The position numbers and the translations under genes are program-made. A DNA stretch of 44,193 bases from a virus, in the IMG/VR virus record IMGVR_UViG_3300031507_000014, positions 1-44,193 of that record. The stretch is one strand, 5' to 3'. Positions 32,810-41,354 of the stretch are shown one piece after another; the first letter of the stretch is position 1, and each line of letters opens with the position of its first letter. A model generated the notes under the pieces. It was not told where the DNA came from and did not search any database. It was given only the letters and a program-made list of their open reading frames with translations.

Positions 32810-33268
32810 TCAGGTTAAGTCTTGGCCAAGGATATAGACATCACAAGTAGCGGCAGAACCTTGGGCGGTAGTTAGGGAGAGATAAAGAGGTGAGGTAGTT
32901 GAACGAGTGGTGGATAAGTTAGCGCCGGCGTTGAGGGTAGCAGCTAATAGGATGGTTGATGCAGTTAAGGCGCTATAGACTTGTGTATTAGCAACTAAAG
33001 CAGTACCGCCCTTAGCAGTTGTCGGATAGAATCCTCCAGCCGCAGTGGTCATAGAGATTGTGCAATTGGTAATCCAGATTGCGGAGATGTTGTAGACCAA
33101 GGCCGAGATTGGGATCGCTTGATCAGTAGTGACGTTGAAGTTGGCAGTACGAAGTGTACCAAGAACTCGACTGGTTCCAGCATTAATACCAGAAGAGATA
33201 ACGGTCTGGGCCGCTGATGGCGTGATGCCAATAACAATGGCAAAGAGTGCTAAAAGGAGCCGTTTCAT
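32810..33268 (-). CDS. Secreted beta-rich late protein (152 aa)
   Basis: The open frame goes back to 33319, but ATG 33268 overlaps the previous stop (ATGA) and gives a Sec signal peptide: MKRLLLALFAIVIGITPSAAQT. The mature part is Ser, Thr and Ala rich, all-beta, with two Cys (ITNCTIS, ATCDVYILG) that could pair outside the cytoplasm. It sits in a run of similar genes. The composition is like decoration or fibre domains. The mature protein may be on the virion or remain in the host periplasm; sequence does not decide. Confidence 0.7.
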   Translation of the reverse strand: MKRLLLALFAIVIGITPSAAQTVISSGINAGTSRVLGTLRTANFNVTTDQAIPISALVYNISAIWITNCTISMTTAAGGFYPTTAKGGTALVANTQVYSALTASTILLAATLNAGANLSTTRSTTSPLYLSLTTAQGSAATCDVYILGQDLT

Positions 33269-34527
33269 TGGACTGTTCCGTGGATGAAGCCAACGGTGGA
33301 GAGCGTTAGCGTTCCGCAAGCGGTGGATGAGATTGCGGCGGTTATACCGGTGGAGAAGAACTCAAAGGGTTGCGGAGTGTAGTTGATACCGCCAACTCCA
33401 CCTGCGGCGATTGGGATACAGTCTTGCAAGGCATTGGCAGCGGTTCCAGCGGTGGTTGCGCCATTGCTTGGGGCGGCGATGGAGTTGAAGATCATAAGCC
33501 AGCAGGCAGCGGTGCAATTGGCATATGCGCCGATTAAGTGACCGGGAGAGGCTTTAAGGACGGAACTAGATGCAGCCGAGCCAGCTATAGTGGAGATTGC
33601 GGTGATTGGATTGCCTGAGGAGTCACCAATGGTTACTTGGTTGATTTGCATCGTCGAGCCCGCTGTGGGGCCTACGGTGTTGTTGACGACGACGAATGAA
33701 GCAGGGAGTTGGTTAACGTCAGGGCCTAAGGCTCCACGAGTGGTGTAGGCTACAAGGAGGAGTTGGCCATTTACTTGGTTCTCCATGTACCAGAGGATGT
33801 TGTCACCGCGGAAGTAGATGACGTATTTGTAGGAACCAGTATCGGTGTGTTGCGGAGTGCAAGCACAGCCCGCACTGAATGATCCAACTGCACCGGAGAG
33901 AGATTGAGTGGAGGCTGGGGTTATGCCTTGAGCCACAGATAGATCGGCGATAATGGTTTTGGTACCTGAGGCCCAGGTTACCGCACGAAGCTTGCCGTCA
34001 ATGCCATCTTCAAAGCCAACACAGTTGGTGCAATAGGCTGCGGCCGTGGGAGTAGTTGGGATCGTGCCGAAGCCGATGTATTCAACGGTATTGGTTGTGG
34101 ATGGGTTTGAGAGGTTGATGTTGGCTTGGAAGAAGACATAGCCTGGGTTCTTGTCGAAGAAGATCAGCTGTGTGGTGAGGGCTGAGAAGCCGTTAGCGGT
34201 TGTGTTGCCAACGAGGGTGGTTTGACCCACAGCGTTAGAGGCGATAGTACCACCAGAACCAGAGGTTGGCGATTGCCAACGATTGATGGTATTGAGGGTA
34301 CCGGCAGAGAAATCGTCGACGAAGAGTTGTTTGGTTTGATCGGGCCAGTTTTGAACCCAACCACCGTTGGTAGTGGGAACGGCACCGATGGGGACACCTT
34401 GAGAGCCGTTGGAGAATGATCCGGCTTGAGGGACGACGTTGGCGCCGCCTTGGATTGGGAACTGCTGGGCCAGCAGCGGCGATGCCAGCCCGAAGAGAAG
34501 GATAGATGCCGCTACTAGCTTTCGCAT
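33265..34527 (-). CDS. Secreted lectin-like (jelly-roll) protein (420 aa)
   Basis: ATG 34527, not the upstream start at 34545, begins MRKLVAASILLFGLASPLLAQQ, a Sec signal peptide. From about residue 70, LFVDDFSAGTLNTINRWQSP, then QLIFFDKNPGYVFFQANINL, VEYIGFG and DGKLRAVTW, have the order of strands seen in concanavalin A-like/LamG or GH16-related folds. No catalytic ExDxxE is seen, so binding is likelier than cutting. The last 110 residues form a further beta domain with several Cys (CTAACW, QDCIP, STACG). It probably recognises sugar. It is coupled to the protein at 32810. Confidence 0.7.
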   Translation of the reverse strand: MRKLVAASILLFGLASPLLAQQFPIQGGANVVPQAGSFSNGSQGVPIGAVPTTNGGWVQNWPDQTKQLFVDDFSAGTLNTINRWQSPTSGSGGTIASNAVGQTTLVGNTTANGFSALTTQLIFFDKNPGYVFFQANINLSNPSTTNTVEYIGFGTIPTTPTAAAYCTNCVGFEDGIDGKLRAVTWASGTKTIIADLSVAQGITPASTQSLSGAVGSFSAGCACTPQHTDTGSYKYVIYFRGDNILWYMENQVNGQLLLVAYTTRGALGPDVNQLPASFVVVNNTVGPTAGSTMQINQVTIGDSSGNPITAISTIAGSAASSSVLKASPGHLIGAYANCTAACWLMIFNSIAAPSNGATTAGTAANALQDCIPIAAGGVGGINYTPQPFEFFSTGITAAISSTACGTLTLSTVGFIHGTVQ

Positions 34528-34538
34528 TTGGTTGATCC

Positions 34539-35867
34539 TTACCAAGAGGTTACAGCGATGAATCCGTCACCGCCTTTGCCGCCAGTGCCGGTTGTAGCAA
34601 CGGCAGTACAGGCACCACCAGAGATACAGGCTACGCCTCCACCGCCACCACCACCACCATGGGTACCAGCACCGCCAGCACCTGGGTTGATTGTGGATAG
34701 GGTTGAGGACGCCCCGCCACCACCTCCGCAACCGATTTGGTTGGCGGCGAATGCGGCGGTTGAGACGCCTGGGGTTGTGGCAGAGGAGGTAACAGCGCCA
34801 CCAGCAGGAGCAGTGTTGCAACCAGTAGATCGTCCACCGGCTCCGCCAGCAGTGGTTGCAGGTGCGGTTGTGATACCACCACCAGAACCTCCACCTGGGG
34901 CTGAGAAGGTAGAGTCACCTCCAGCTACACCAGCTGCGCCTGCGGCTGTACCGCCTGCACCTCCTGCTCCACCACCGATGCTTTGGGAAGTGCCGCCGGT
35001 GAGAGATGATCCACCAGCGCCACCAGCAAAGACAGCAGCGCCACCAGTGGATGTGCCGACGTTGCCAACTGCGGCAAAGCCACCACCTGAGCCACCTCCA
35101 GAGCCACCAGCGCCGGTAAGGCCAACACCACCACCACCCCCGCCAAAGGCTTGGATGATAGGAGTGCCACCGCAGGCAGCGGTTCCGCCGAAGCAAGTGT
35201 TACCTCCGACGGTTCCCGATGCGGTATTAGCAGCAGCAGCCGCAGCAGCGCCGATGGTGAGGACTTGGCTTGCGCCGAGGTCGGATGCACGGAAGACTTG
35301 CTCGATACAAGCTCCACCACCTCCCCCTGCACCTCCGCCCCAAGCAGTACCTGAAGCAGGACCTACACCAGCGCCTCCGCCTCCTCCTCCGGCTCCGCAA
35401 GCAAGAACCCTAGCCCAGGCAATGCCTTTGCGTGCGGTCCAAGTTGCAGCGCCAGCGGTTTGGAAGACTTGAACATCAGATGCGGAGATGGTTGCGGCCC
35501 AGTTTGAGCCATTGGTTGGGGTTAGGGATACGCGAGAGAATGCGCCGGTGAGGACAATGGAGGTTGTGGCTCCATTGATGGTTTCGCCGGAGGCTGGGGT
35601 GATGGTGAGGGTGTTGGTTGAGGTCACGCCACCGATTACGTCGATTACGTCAAGGGAGATGGCAGGACAGGTTTGACCGACACAAGAAGCACCTGCGGAA
35701 GGCAGGGTCCAGATGCGTGCGGCGGTGAGGGCCACGGAGGTGATAACGCGTTGGTCCGTGGAGAGCATGGTGTAGGCAGCGTCACCGATGGGAGTGGAGG
35801 TGGTGACGGCAAGTGCGGGAGATGCCAGTAGGGCAAGACCCAGGACAAGTGCGAGGATCTTGTTCAT
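34539..35867 (-). CDS. Secreted glycine-rich fibre-tip-like protein (442 aa)
   Basis: ATG 35867 overlaps the previous stop (ATGA) and begins MNKILALVLGLALLASPALA, a signal peptide; the frame is open to 36035. Residues 20-160 have strands as in phage fibre proteins (RVITSVALTAARIWTLPSAG, then ITPASGETINGA, then NWAATIS). The remaining 280 residues have many short poly-Gly runs separated by Ser, Ala and Thr, ending KGGDGFIAVTSW. Such polyglycine sandwich tips bind receptors in T-even-like adhesins. The GC-rich repeats could recombine and vary. A proline-rich frame on the other strand is the complement of this gene and not a gene. Confidence 0.8.
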   Translation of the reverse strand: MNKILALVLGLALLASPALAVTTSTPIGDAAYTMLSTDQRVITSVALTAARIWTLPSAGASCVGQTCPAISLDVIDVIGGVTSTNTLTITPASGETINGATTSIVLTGAFSRVSLTPTNGSNWAATISASDVQVFQTAGAATWTARKGIAWARVLACGAGGGGGGAGVGPASGTAWGGGAGGGGGACIEQVFRASDLGASQVLTIGAAAAAAANTASGTVGGNTCFGGTAACGGTPIIQAFGGGGGGVGLTGAGGSGGGSGGGFAAVGNVGTSTGGAAVFAGGAGGSSLTGGTSQSIGGGAGGAGGTAAGAAGVAGGDSTFSAPGGGSGGGITTAPATTAGGAGGRSTGCNTAPAGGAVTSSATTPGVSTAAFAANQIGCGGGGGASSTLSTINPGAGGAGTHGGGGGGGGVACISGGACTAVATTGTGGKGGDGFIAVTSW

Positions 35868-36307
35868 GACGAACTCATGCAGATGTAAGAGATGACTAAG
35901 CTGGTAGCTGATGCATAGTTGAAGACAGCGGTAGTGGTAGTAGTTGCTAAGAACAATGGCCCAGCATTGGTAACAGTAGTCGACATCTGACAAGATGGTG
36001 CCGTAACGAAGGCTGTACCGAAGGTGAGAGTACAAGCAGTAGTACCACTTGAACCAGTAGTGATCTTGCCAGCAACATCAGTACCAGCAACAGTTGGAGT
36101 TGTACCGCAAGTACCAACTGTGGGTACTGGTCGTACACTGGGGGTAATAAGGATATGGCCCTGGAAGTAGGTATTGAGTAGGGAGTCAAACCCAATCGGT
36201 CCGCTAGGGTCTTGAGAGAGTTGGACCGACTTGGTAACGTTCTGGGCATAGACAAGGCCAATGGAGAGGCCAAGGATGAGGAGGATTGGGGCTAGGATTC
36301 GACGCAT
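35864..36307 (-). CDS. Secreted fibre-domain-like protein (147 aa)
   Basis: A signal peptide is clear: MRRILAPILLILGLSIGLVYAQN. The mature part opens with KSVQLSQDPSG, then from residue 65 has the pattern VGTCGTTPTVAGTDVAGKI, TACTLTFGTAFVTAPSCQ, then ISYICM. I associate it with C-terminal domains of phage fibre and host-surface proteins. Four or five Cys in this stretch suggest disulfides, consistent with export. Function is probably host attachment or decoration, but it has no proven relatives here. Confidence 0.7.
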   Translation of the reverse strand: MRRILAPILLILGLSIGLVYAQNVTKSVQLSQDPSGPIGFDSLLNTYFQGHILITPSVRPVPTVGTCGTTPTVAGTDVAGKITTGSSGTTACTLTFGTAFVTAPSCQMSTTVTNAGPLFLATTTTTAVFNYASATSLVISYICMSSS

Positions 36308-36310
36308 GGG

Positions 36311-36955
36311 TTATTCCTCCGTCCAAGTTACAGAGCCATTTAGCACGCCAGAGGAGATTGAGATGGTGTTGAGGTTGATGCAGAGTTGCTGGGCAACGCC
36401 ACGAAGAGTTGGGACTTGGACATTGTTCTCGATGTCACGGCCCCAGTCGAAGATAGTCATGGCAGGTTGGGTTGCTACAGAGGTGACAGATAGGGCCATG
36501 TTTGCCGAATCGATATAAACCGGTGCGGCGTCATTGATGGTCGGCACTGCAGTGTAGGAGACAAGAACCGCAGAGGCTGAGGTGTTGGCAGCTTGGCCGG
36601 TATCGCGAGAGGCGATTTGGGTTGTGATACCGGGGTTAGCTGTGGTTGTGCCGATAGTACCGCCAGTGTCAGCCGTGGCACGTTTGACCACGGTGACTGG
36701 GAGTTGGACCAAGGTGCCGGCTGAACCGCCGATCACCATGCGTACTACACGCACGACTTTAGTTGCCGAGCCAGCGATGCAGACTTCATCGGTTGCGGAG
36801 GCAGGGGGGACTAGGCCGATGAAGGCTGAAGAGTAGGTTACCTTGGGGAGATAACCCGTGGTGAGGCCAATCTGAGGCACAGCATTGATCTGAGCCGATG
36901 CGGGACAAAGGGCCAATAGGCCCAATGCCGCAGATACAAGGAGGAGCTTTTTCAT
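36311..36955 (-). CDS. Secreted beta-rich late protein (214 aa)
   Basis: ATG 36955 is preferred over 37039. It follows AGGAGC and opens a signal peptide, MKKLLLVSAALGLLALCPASAQ. The mature part is beta-rich, with two well-spaced Cys (DEVCIAGS and QQLCINLN). A middle section, RVVRMVIGGSAGTLVQLPVTVVKRA, and the later stretch TRDTG...VLVSYTA, resemble head or tail decoration proteins. It lies just after the cement protein, and could be a head-fibre relative that acquired a signal peptide, or a true secreted protein. Confidence 0.7.
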   Translation of the reverse strand: MKKLLLVSAALGLLALCPASAQINAVPQIGLTTGYLPKVTYSSAFIGLVPPASATDEVCIAGSATKVVRVVRMVIGGSAGTLVQLPVTVVKRATADTGGTIGTTTANPGITTQIASRDTGQAANTSASAVLVSYTAVPTINDAAPVYIDSANMALSVTSVATQPAMTIFDWGRDIENNVQVPTLRGVAQQLCINLNTISISSGVLNGSVTWTEE

Positions 36956-36965
36956 GATTGGCTCC

Positions 36966-37493
36966 TTAGTTGGCAATCGCAATACCCGGTGGATAGCCAC
37001 CAAGCACAGCGTTGTTGGTTGATTGATACATCTGATCATGGCGATCGAGGACGATGAAGGACGAGATGTTGCCAGACACCGCGCCGACTGAGGTGTAGAC
37101 TAGACGAAGAAAGCGAGGAATGGCGACACCGGCTGGGGGTCGGGGCATGTCCATGTCGAGGAGACGTGCACCGGCTACGAGTTGGGCCGTGGTGTAGACA
37201 GCGGAGACGTACCAAGTGGAGTAGGTGGCAGGGGCGCCTGAGCCGTTGTCGGTTGCGCCTTGGAGGGTTACGGAGAGGGAGGTGCCACCAGTGTAGGCAG
37301 TGGTAACCTGAACCAAGAGTTTGAGTGCGGGATCGTCACCGATGCCGATGTCCCGTGCGCCTTGAAGGTTGGCGAGGACAGGCAGACCACCACCAGAGAT
37401 GTGGAGATCAATGACGTTGGTGGAGTTTTGCGTTGTGCCATTTGGGTTGACCAAGGCCGCAACGTCGAATGCTAGAAATCCATCGAGAATCAT
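36966..37493 (-). CDS. Bbp16-like capsid cement protein (175 aa)
   Basis: It directly follows the major capsid gene. MILDGFLAFDVAALVNP, STNVIDL, ARDIGIGDDPALKLLVQV and RFLRLVYTSVGAVSGN are the pattern of the Bbp16 family of BPP-1, where it caps the capsid lattice. Length is normal for that family. It should stabilise the shell after expansion. Confidence 0.85.
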   Translation of the reverse strand: MILDGFLAFDVAALVNPNGTTQNSTNVIDLHISGGGLPVLANLQGARDIGIGDDPALKLLVQVTTAYTGGTSLSVTLQGATDNGSGAPATYSTWYVSAVYTTAQLVAGARLLDMDMPRPPAGVAIPRFLRLVYTSVGAVSGNISSFIVLDRHDQMYQSTNNAVLGGYPPGIAIAN

Positions 37494-37505
37494 GGGGTTG
37501 CTCCT

Positions 37506-38549
37506 TCAGGTAACCTGGGCTTCGTTGTTGAGGATCGCGTCACAAGTACGGACGGGGAGACCGCGGAAGGTGGTGATGACCTTACCTTGGAATTCCTCGA
37601 GGCGGAGCAGGACGTTGGTTTTGTTCATGGCCTGGAGGTCTAGGTAGGTTCGGATAACACGGTTGCAGTACATCACAACCCGGCCCATGTTGGCCCGAAT
37701 GTCAGGGGTGTCGGAGGATTGGATCGCGGTGGCCGAGGCAGGTGCGGTGGGTAGGCGATAGAGTGCACGGACAAGGAGGTTGATCAGATTCGCGGCCGAG
37801 ACGCCGGTAAGCTGAGTCACGTCGATGTTCGCCACACGCGCGGTGTATCTCCAATCACGAAGGACGAGGCCAATCTCCCACTTGAAGTGATCGCGATAGG
37901 CTTGGTAGGTGTTGCCAGATGCGTCTTGCACAGGCCATTCACCCATGTCGCGGTGTTGGAGACCAGTGATCTTGCCCTTGGGGAATGTGGCATGGGTGGT
38001 GTCGGATCCCCAAGTCGTGATCCAGATCGAGGAGTTGGTTGTGGATACACCACCGCCATCGAGGACGTTGTTGGCGGTTTGGGATGCGGAGGTGGTCTTG
38101 GTTGAGTAGCGCGGGGCGAAGCCAGTGAAGCGTTCGGGGTTGGTGAACTGATTGCCGTAGATGAGCGTTGCGGCGATCTGTTGTGACATGCCTTCGAGGA
38201 AGGCACGGACTTCGGACAGGCGAAACTCAGCGGTGTTGCCATTCAGGTCGGCGATGTCTTTGTCGATCACCGCGTAGGTTTCGAGGTTGCCACAGGTGTC
38301 GACGATCTGGGCGGTGGTCGATTTGGCATTGGGGACGCCTTGGTTCAACAGACGCCAAGTGGCCTGAGGGAGGCCGGTGCGGACCGTGGTCTTGTGTCCG
38401 GTTGGGAGGTTACCTTCAACAACGAGCATGTCATCGAGGATCTCGTTGGTTTGGGAAAGGAGTTCGATGATGGAGGCGATGCGGTAGCCGTCTTCGAGCC
38501 GCTTCGCCCAATCGGCGTAGGTTAAGGCTAGTGAGCCAAGAATTGCCAT
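37506..38549 (-). CDS. Major capsid protein, Bbp17-like (347 aa)
   Basis: It follows the scaffold and precedes the cement gene, the standard order. Recognisable stretches are YADWAKRLEDGYRIASIIELLSQTNEIL, GHKTTVRTGLPQATWRLLN and LNGNTAEFRLSEVRAFLEGM, as in BPP-1-like capsid proteins with an HK97 fold. There is no clear delta domain or protease nearby. Its mRNA leader has an inverted repeat (38562-38632), with the AAGGA ribosome site just past the stem, which may affect expression level or mRNA stability. Confidence 0.92.
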   Translation of the reverse strand: MAILGSLALTYADWAKRLEDGYRIASIIELLSQTNEILDDMLVVEGNLPTGHKTTVRTGLPQATWRLLNQGVPNAKSTTAQIVDTCGNLETYAVIDKDIADLNGNTAEFRLSEVRAFLEGMSQQIAATLIYGNQFTNPERFTGFAPRYSTKTTSASQTANNVLDGGGVSTTNSSIWITTWGSDTTHATFPKGKITGLQHRDMGEWPVQDASGNTYQAYRDHFKWEIGLVLRDWRYTARVANIDVTQLTGVSAANLINLLVRALYRLPTAPASATAIQSSDTPDIRANMGRVVMYCNRVIRTYLDLQAMNKTNVLLRLEEFQGKVITTFRGLPVRTCDAILNNEAQVT

Positions 38550-38561
38550 GGGTTATGGTTC

Positions 38562-38632
38562 CTTAGAGAGGTTGAGGGGATAGGCGTGGGTCGTCAGGAT
38601 GAGTCTGGGCATTGCCGTTCAACCTCTCTGAG
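38562..38632 (-). promoter_or_regulatory. Inverted repeat ahead of the capsid gene
   Basis: AGAGAGGTTGA (38565-38575) and its exact reverse complement TCAACCTCTCT (38619-38629) lie 43 bases apart; one mismatch later, two further pairs extend the stem. It fills the only long gap (89 bases) in the late block, between scaffold stop and capsid start. On the minus strand, the far arm ends just before the AAGGA ribosome site. It could be an mRNA processing or stabilising hairpin, or a switch for capsid translation. No U tract follows, so it is not a standard terminator. Confidence 0.55.
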
Positions 38633-38638
38633 GTCTCA

Positions 38639-39325
38639 TCATGATTGCTTAAGGTTAGGGAACATCGCTGCGGCGATGGAAACTGGTTCCTTGGAGCCGG
38701 GTGCTTTTTGGCCTAGAGGAGATGGACCGCCTCCGGCTACGTGTTTGCCTTCGCTCAAGGACTTGCCCCAGGAGTTGAGGGCCTTGACGATTGTTGGGTG
38801 ATTGCCGAGACCGGATAGGTTCATGACTTCGTCGAAGGAAGCACGTTGATCGGCAGGTAGGGAGGCTTTGAGTTTGCCAATGTTCTCACGCACGTCGGTG
38901 CGGAGGCCATCGCCGGAGGCGAGAGTGGAGTCCTTGAGGACGTCTGCTCGCCATCCAGAGACCATGTCATTGAAGGCGGTTTGCGGAGCGCCTAGGGTTT
39001 TGGTCATGTCCTTGCCGTAGAAGTCGACGAGTTTCTGGGCTTGGTCTTGGGTGAGACCTAGGTCTTTGAAGACAGCGGAGGCTTCCTTCAACGTGTCTGG
39101 GTTGAGGGTCTGGCCATCGGCGAGTTTGAAGTCTGCATAGGTTTCGGGGACAACCGGTGCGTCAGGCGTCTTCGGTTCGGTAGGGGTCGTAGTCGTCCCC
39201 GCCAAGGATGTCGATTGATCCTTCAGCGTCCCGTCGGGAAGGCGAGCTTCCGGGGTATTGTTCAACACTGGTTCCTTCGGAAGATCGAGGACCGGAGGTT
39301 CGGTTGTCACTGTCACGTCGCTCAT
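38639..39325 (-). CDS. Scaffolding protein (228 aa)
   Basis: A hydrophilic, helical protein with Pro/Thr-rich N-terminal half and charged helices (NPDTLKEASAVFKDLGLTQDQAQ, then LVDFYGKDM), directly upstream of the capsid gene. This is the position, size and composition of tailed-phage scaffolding proteins; the LGLTQDQAQKLVDFY stretch is very common in them. Its C-terminus (AAAMFPNLKQS) probably contacts the capsid protein. The N-terminal coding region overlaps the previous gene by 164 bases in another frame. Confidence 0.88.
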   Translation of the reverse strand: MSDVTVTTEPPVLDLPKEPVLNNTPEARLPDGTLKDQSTSLAGTTTTPTEPKTPDAPVVPETYADFKLADGQTLNPDTLKEASAVFKDLGLTQDQAQKLVDFYGKDMTKTLGAPQTAFNDMVSGWRADVLKDSTLASGDGLRTDVRENIGKLKASLPADQRASFDEVMNLSGLGNHPTIVKALNSWGKSLSEGKHVAGGGPSPLGQKAPGSKEPVSIAAAMFPNLKQS

Positions 39326-39614
39326 TGAATTCTCTCATGGCTAGGATGAATTGGTCTGGGGTGAAGGCGATTATGTCGTTAAGGAGACGTAGGCCTGCGT
39401 TGCGTTCGCCATCCCATATTGCAGATAGGCGAACGGATTCGATGGTATTGATTTCGAATATATGGCATGCGGTGAGTTGGTCCCAGATATAGCGTCTGCC
39501 GATTGGGGTGAACATAAGGGTTTGGAGAACGGATGCGCGTTCGAGGTCGGCGATCTTTGCGGCCTTTTCTTGGGCGCGGATGGATTTGCGATCGGCTGCG
39601 GAGGCTTGGGACAA
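39162..39614 (-). CDS. Bbp19-like protein (150 aa, TTG start)
   Basis: A TTG at 39614 adjoins the portal stop. It is the only start before the conserved sequence. LMFTPIGRRYIWDQLTACHIF and GERNAGLRLLNDII match the Bbp19-like phage domain found between portal and scaffold in BPP-1-like phages. The C-terminal 50 residues are Ser/Arg/Asp-rich, and their codons overlap the scaffold start by 164 bases, an unusually long dual-coding stretch. Function is unknown; a head-assembly role is likely from its position. Confidence 0.75.
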   Translation of the reverse strand: MSQASAADRKSIRAQEKAAKIADLERASVLQTLMFTPIGRRYIWDQLTACHIFEINTIESVRLSAIWDGERNAGLRLLNDIIAFTPDQFILAMREFNERRDSDNRTSGPRSSEGTSVEQYPGSSPSRRDAEGSIDILGGDDYDPYRTEDA

Positions 39615-41354
39615 TTATTGAACTCCGATCTGTTGCGCTGCGGGTTGGCCATTGCCGATGTTTGCGTCGGCCATGTTCTTTGCGGACTTGGAGAGTTGCT
39701 CCGCCATTGCGGCTTGTTGCATCTGCTGTTGCTGTTGGGCTGCGGCGTCGCGAATTGCTTTGAGTTGTTCTGGACTGCGGATCATCTTCGGATCGTTTTG
39801 AAGGAGCTTGGAATACTTTTCGATCATGAAGTCTGTGTCGATGTTGTCCATTGTGCCAGGCTTAATGCCTTCAAGGGTGCCAGCGAATTGGGCCACACGT
39901 TCGATTCCACCTGCGGCTGCGGCTTGTTGGCTTTGGCTGAGCATGGAGACGTAGTCGATGGTGATCATTTGTCCCGCGATCTCTGACGGAGCAGGAGGTA
40001 GAAACCCAGGAATACGAGAAGCAATAGCGAACACGCGATCAATAGCGGGTCCCAAGACTTCGTAATCAATACGCTCCAAAGCCGGGCCCAACAGAACCAT
40101 AGATTCAGCCCGTCGCATATCCCATTCCATTGCGGTGACATTACTTCGCGTCTCAAATTGGCTGGCAGTCATTAGCACGTCGTTGAAGAAGATCTTGCCA
40201 AGGCGAGTGTAGCATTCCTTTAGGTCTTCGGTGATTTCACCGACGGGGAACTTGGTGTCGTAGACGGAGGAGAAGCCTGGCTTTCCGCTAGTAGTGTAAC
40301 CGCTAACATATGTAATTCCTCCCGGGAGTAAGGACGCTGGCTGGTTCTTAAGTTGCATGTCAGCGACAAGAGGTGGGTTAACCATCTTATCGATTGCTTG
40401 TGCCTTGCGTCGTTGTTCAAGTTGCACCTGCTTTTGGGTTGGGAGGCCGTCCATGGCGACTGATCGGCCATAGGCATCGTTGGAGACTAGGTCCCAACGG
40501 CCGATGATTGCCATTTGTTCATGGAAGCCGCCGATGTAGAGGAATCCTGGACCTTGGCCCGGTGCGCCGCCTTGAGGGGATGTGGAACCACCCCATTCCC
40601 AATAGACTTCCCAGAAGGACCATTTTGGGGATAGGTCAAAGCGCTCGGCGTCGCCTGGGGTTAGGGGTTCGACTGCGTGGGCGATGATGATTTCACGGGT
40701 ACGGTTTGCGCCGGATGGGTCGTCGTATAATGCCAGACAACTGGCAGAGCAGTTCTCTCGTCCCCAACGATTGACGACTGCGTCGACGGTCATGGTGAAT
40801 TCGCGATAGAATATGCGAGGGCGGTATTGGCCGTCGATGTCGACGTAGTATTCGCCGAAGCATGGGTTGTAGCAGTTGATGACGTTGTCGTAGTCTTCGT
40901 AGATTAAGAGGACGGCGGTGCCAAATATAACCAAGTCGAAGTAGAATGTAGCAATGCAGTTGTAGAAGTTTGATTCACCGAAGATAAGGTAGAGGAGCCG
41001 CTCACATTCGGCGAGCCACAAGGAGACTGGAGAAGTTTGCGTTGAATCAATCTTACCAACGCGTAACTTGAACCAAGGACGAGTAGGACTAGACTTGCCA
41101 CTGACAAGCCCACTAGCAAGGTTACGGGCACAGATCACTCCTGTTTCATCGAGGATGTGTTGGTTGATGGGCGAACCACGGTAGGCTTGGTTAGGGGTTA
41201 TGATCCATTTGTAACGACGAGGGAGGAAGTAGTCGGCTAGTTCGCGTGCGTGGGTCCACCACGAATAACGGTTTACGCGTAGGCCCATGAGTCGGCCTAC
41301 ACAGAAGGTGTAGAGGGATTCGTGTTTAGGACTTAGCGTGCGTGGTGTTGGCAC
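39615..41354 (-). CDS. Portal protein (head-tail connector, 579 aa)
   Basis: The start is a GTG at 41354; an in-frame ATG further in would lose the conserved WWTHARELADYFLPRR. The stretches ICARNLASGLVSGKSSPTRPWF, FYFDLVIFGTAVLLIYED and GEYYVDIDGQYRPRIFYREF are typical of the T7-like/BPP-1-like head-tail connector family. It forms the dodecameric vertex through which terminase pumps DNA. The C-terminus is a Gln/Ala-rich helix, as in other portals. It lies after the terminase gene and small intervening genes. Confidence 0.93.
   Translation of the reverse strand: MPTPRTLSPKHESLYTFCVGRLMGLRVNRYSWWTHARELADYFLPRRYKWIITPNQAYRGSPINQHILDETGVICARNLASGLVSGKSSPTRPWFKLRVGKIDSTQTSPVSLWLAECERLLYLIFGESNFYNCIATFYFDLVIFGTAVLLIYEDYDNVINCYNPCFGEYYVDIDGQYRPRIFYREFTMTVDAVVNRWGRENCSASCLALYDDPSGANRTREIIIAHAVEPLTPGDAERFDLSPKWSFWEVYWEWGGSTSPQGGAPGQGPGFLYIGGFHEQMAIIGRWDLVSNDAYGRSVAMDGLPTQKQVQLEQRRKAQAIDKMVNPPLVADMQLKNQPASLLPGGITYVSGYTTSGKPGFSSVYDTKFPVGEITEDLKECYTRLGKIFFNDVLMTASQFETRSNVTAMEWDMRRAESMVLLGPALERIDYEVLGPAIDRVFAIASRIPGFLPPAPSEIAGQMITIDYVSMLSQSQQAAAAGGIERVAQFAGTLEGIKPGTMDNIDTDFMIEKYSKLLQNDPKMIRSPEQLKAIRDAAAQQQQQMQQAAMAEQLSKSAKNMADANIGNGQPAAQQIGVQ

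Noticed and set aside
34528-35472. Long proline-rich frame on the plus strand (about 314 residues)
   Set aside because: It is the complement of the glycine-rich fibre gene; Gly codons read as Pro on the other strand. No ribosome site or family match.
35864-38549. A diversity-generating retroelement as in BPP-1
   Set aside because: The head genes resemble BPP-1, but there is no reverse transcriptase and no template/variable repeat pair that I can see.
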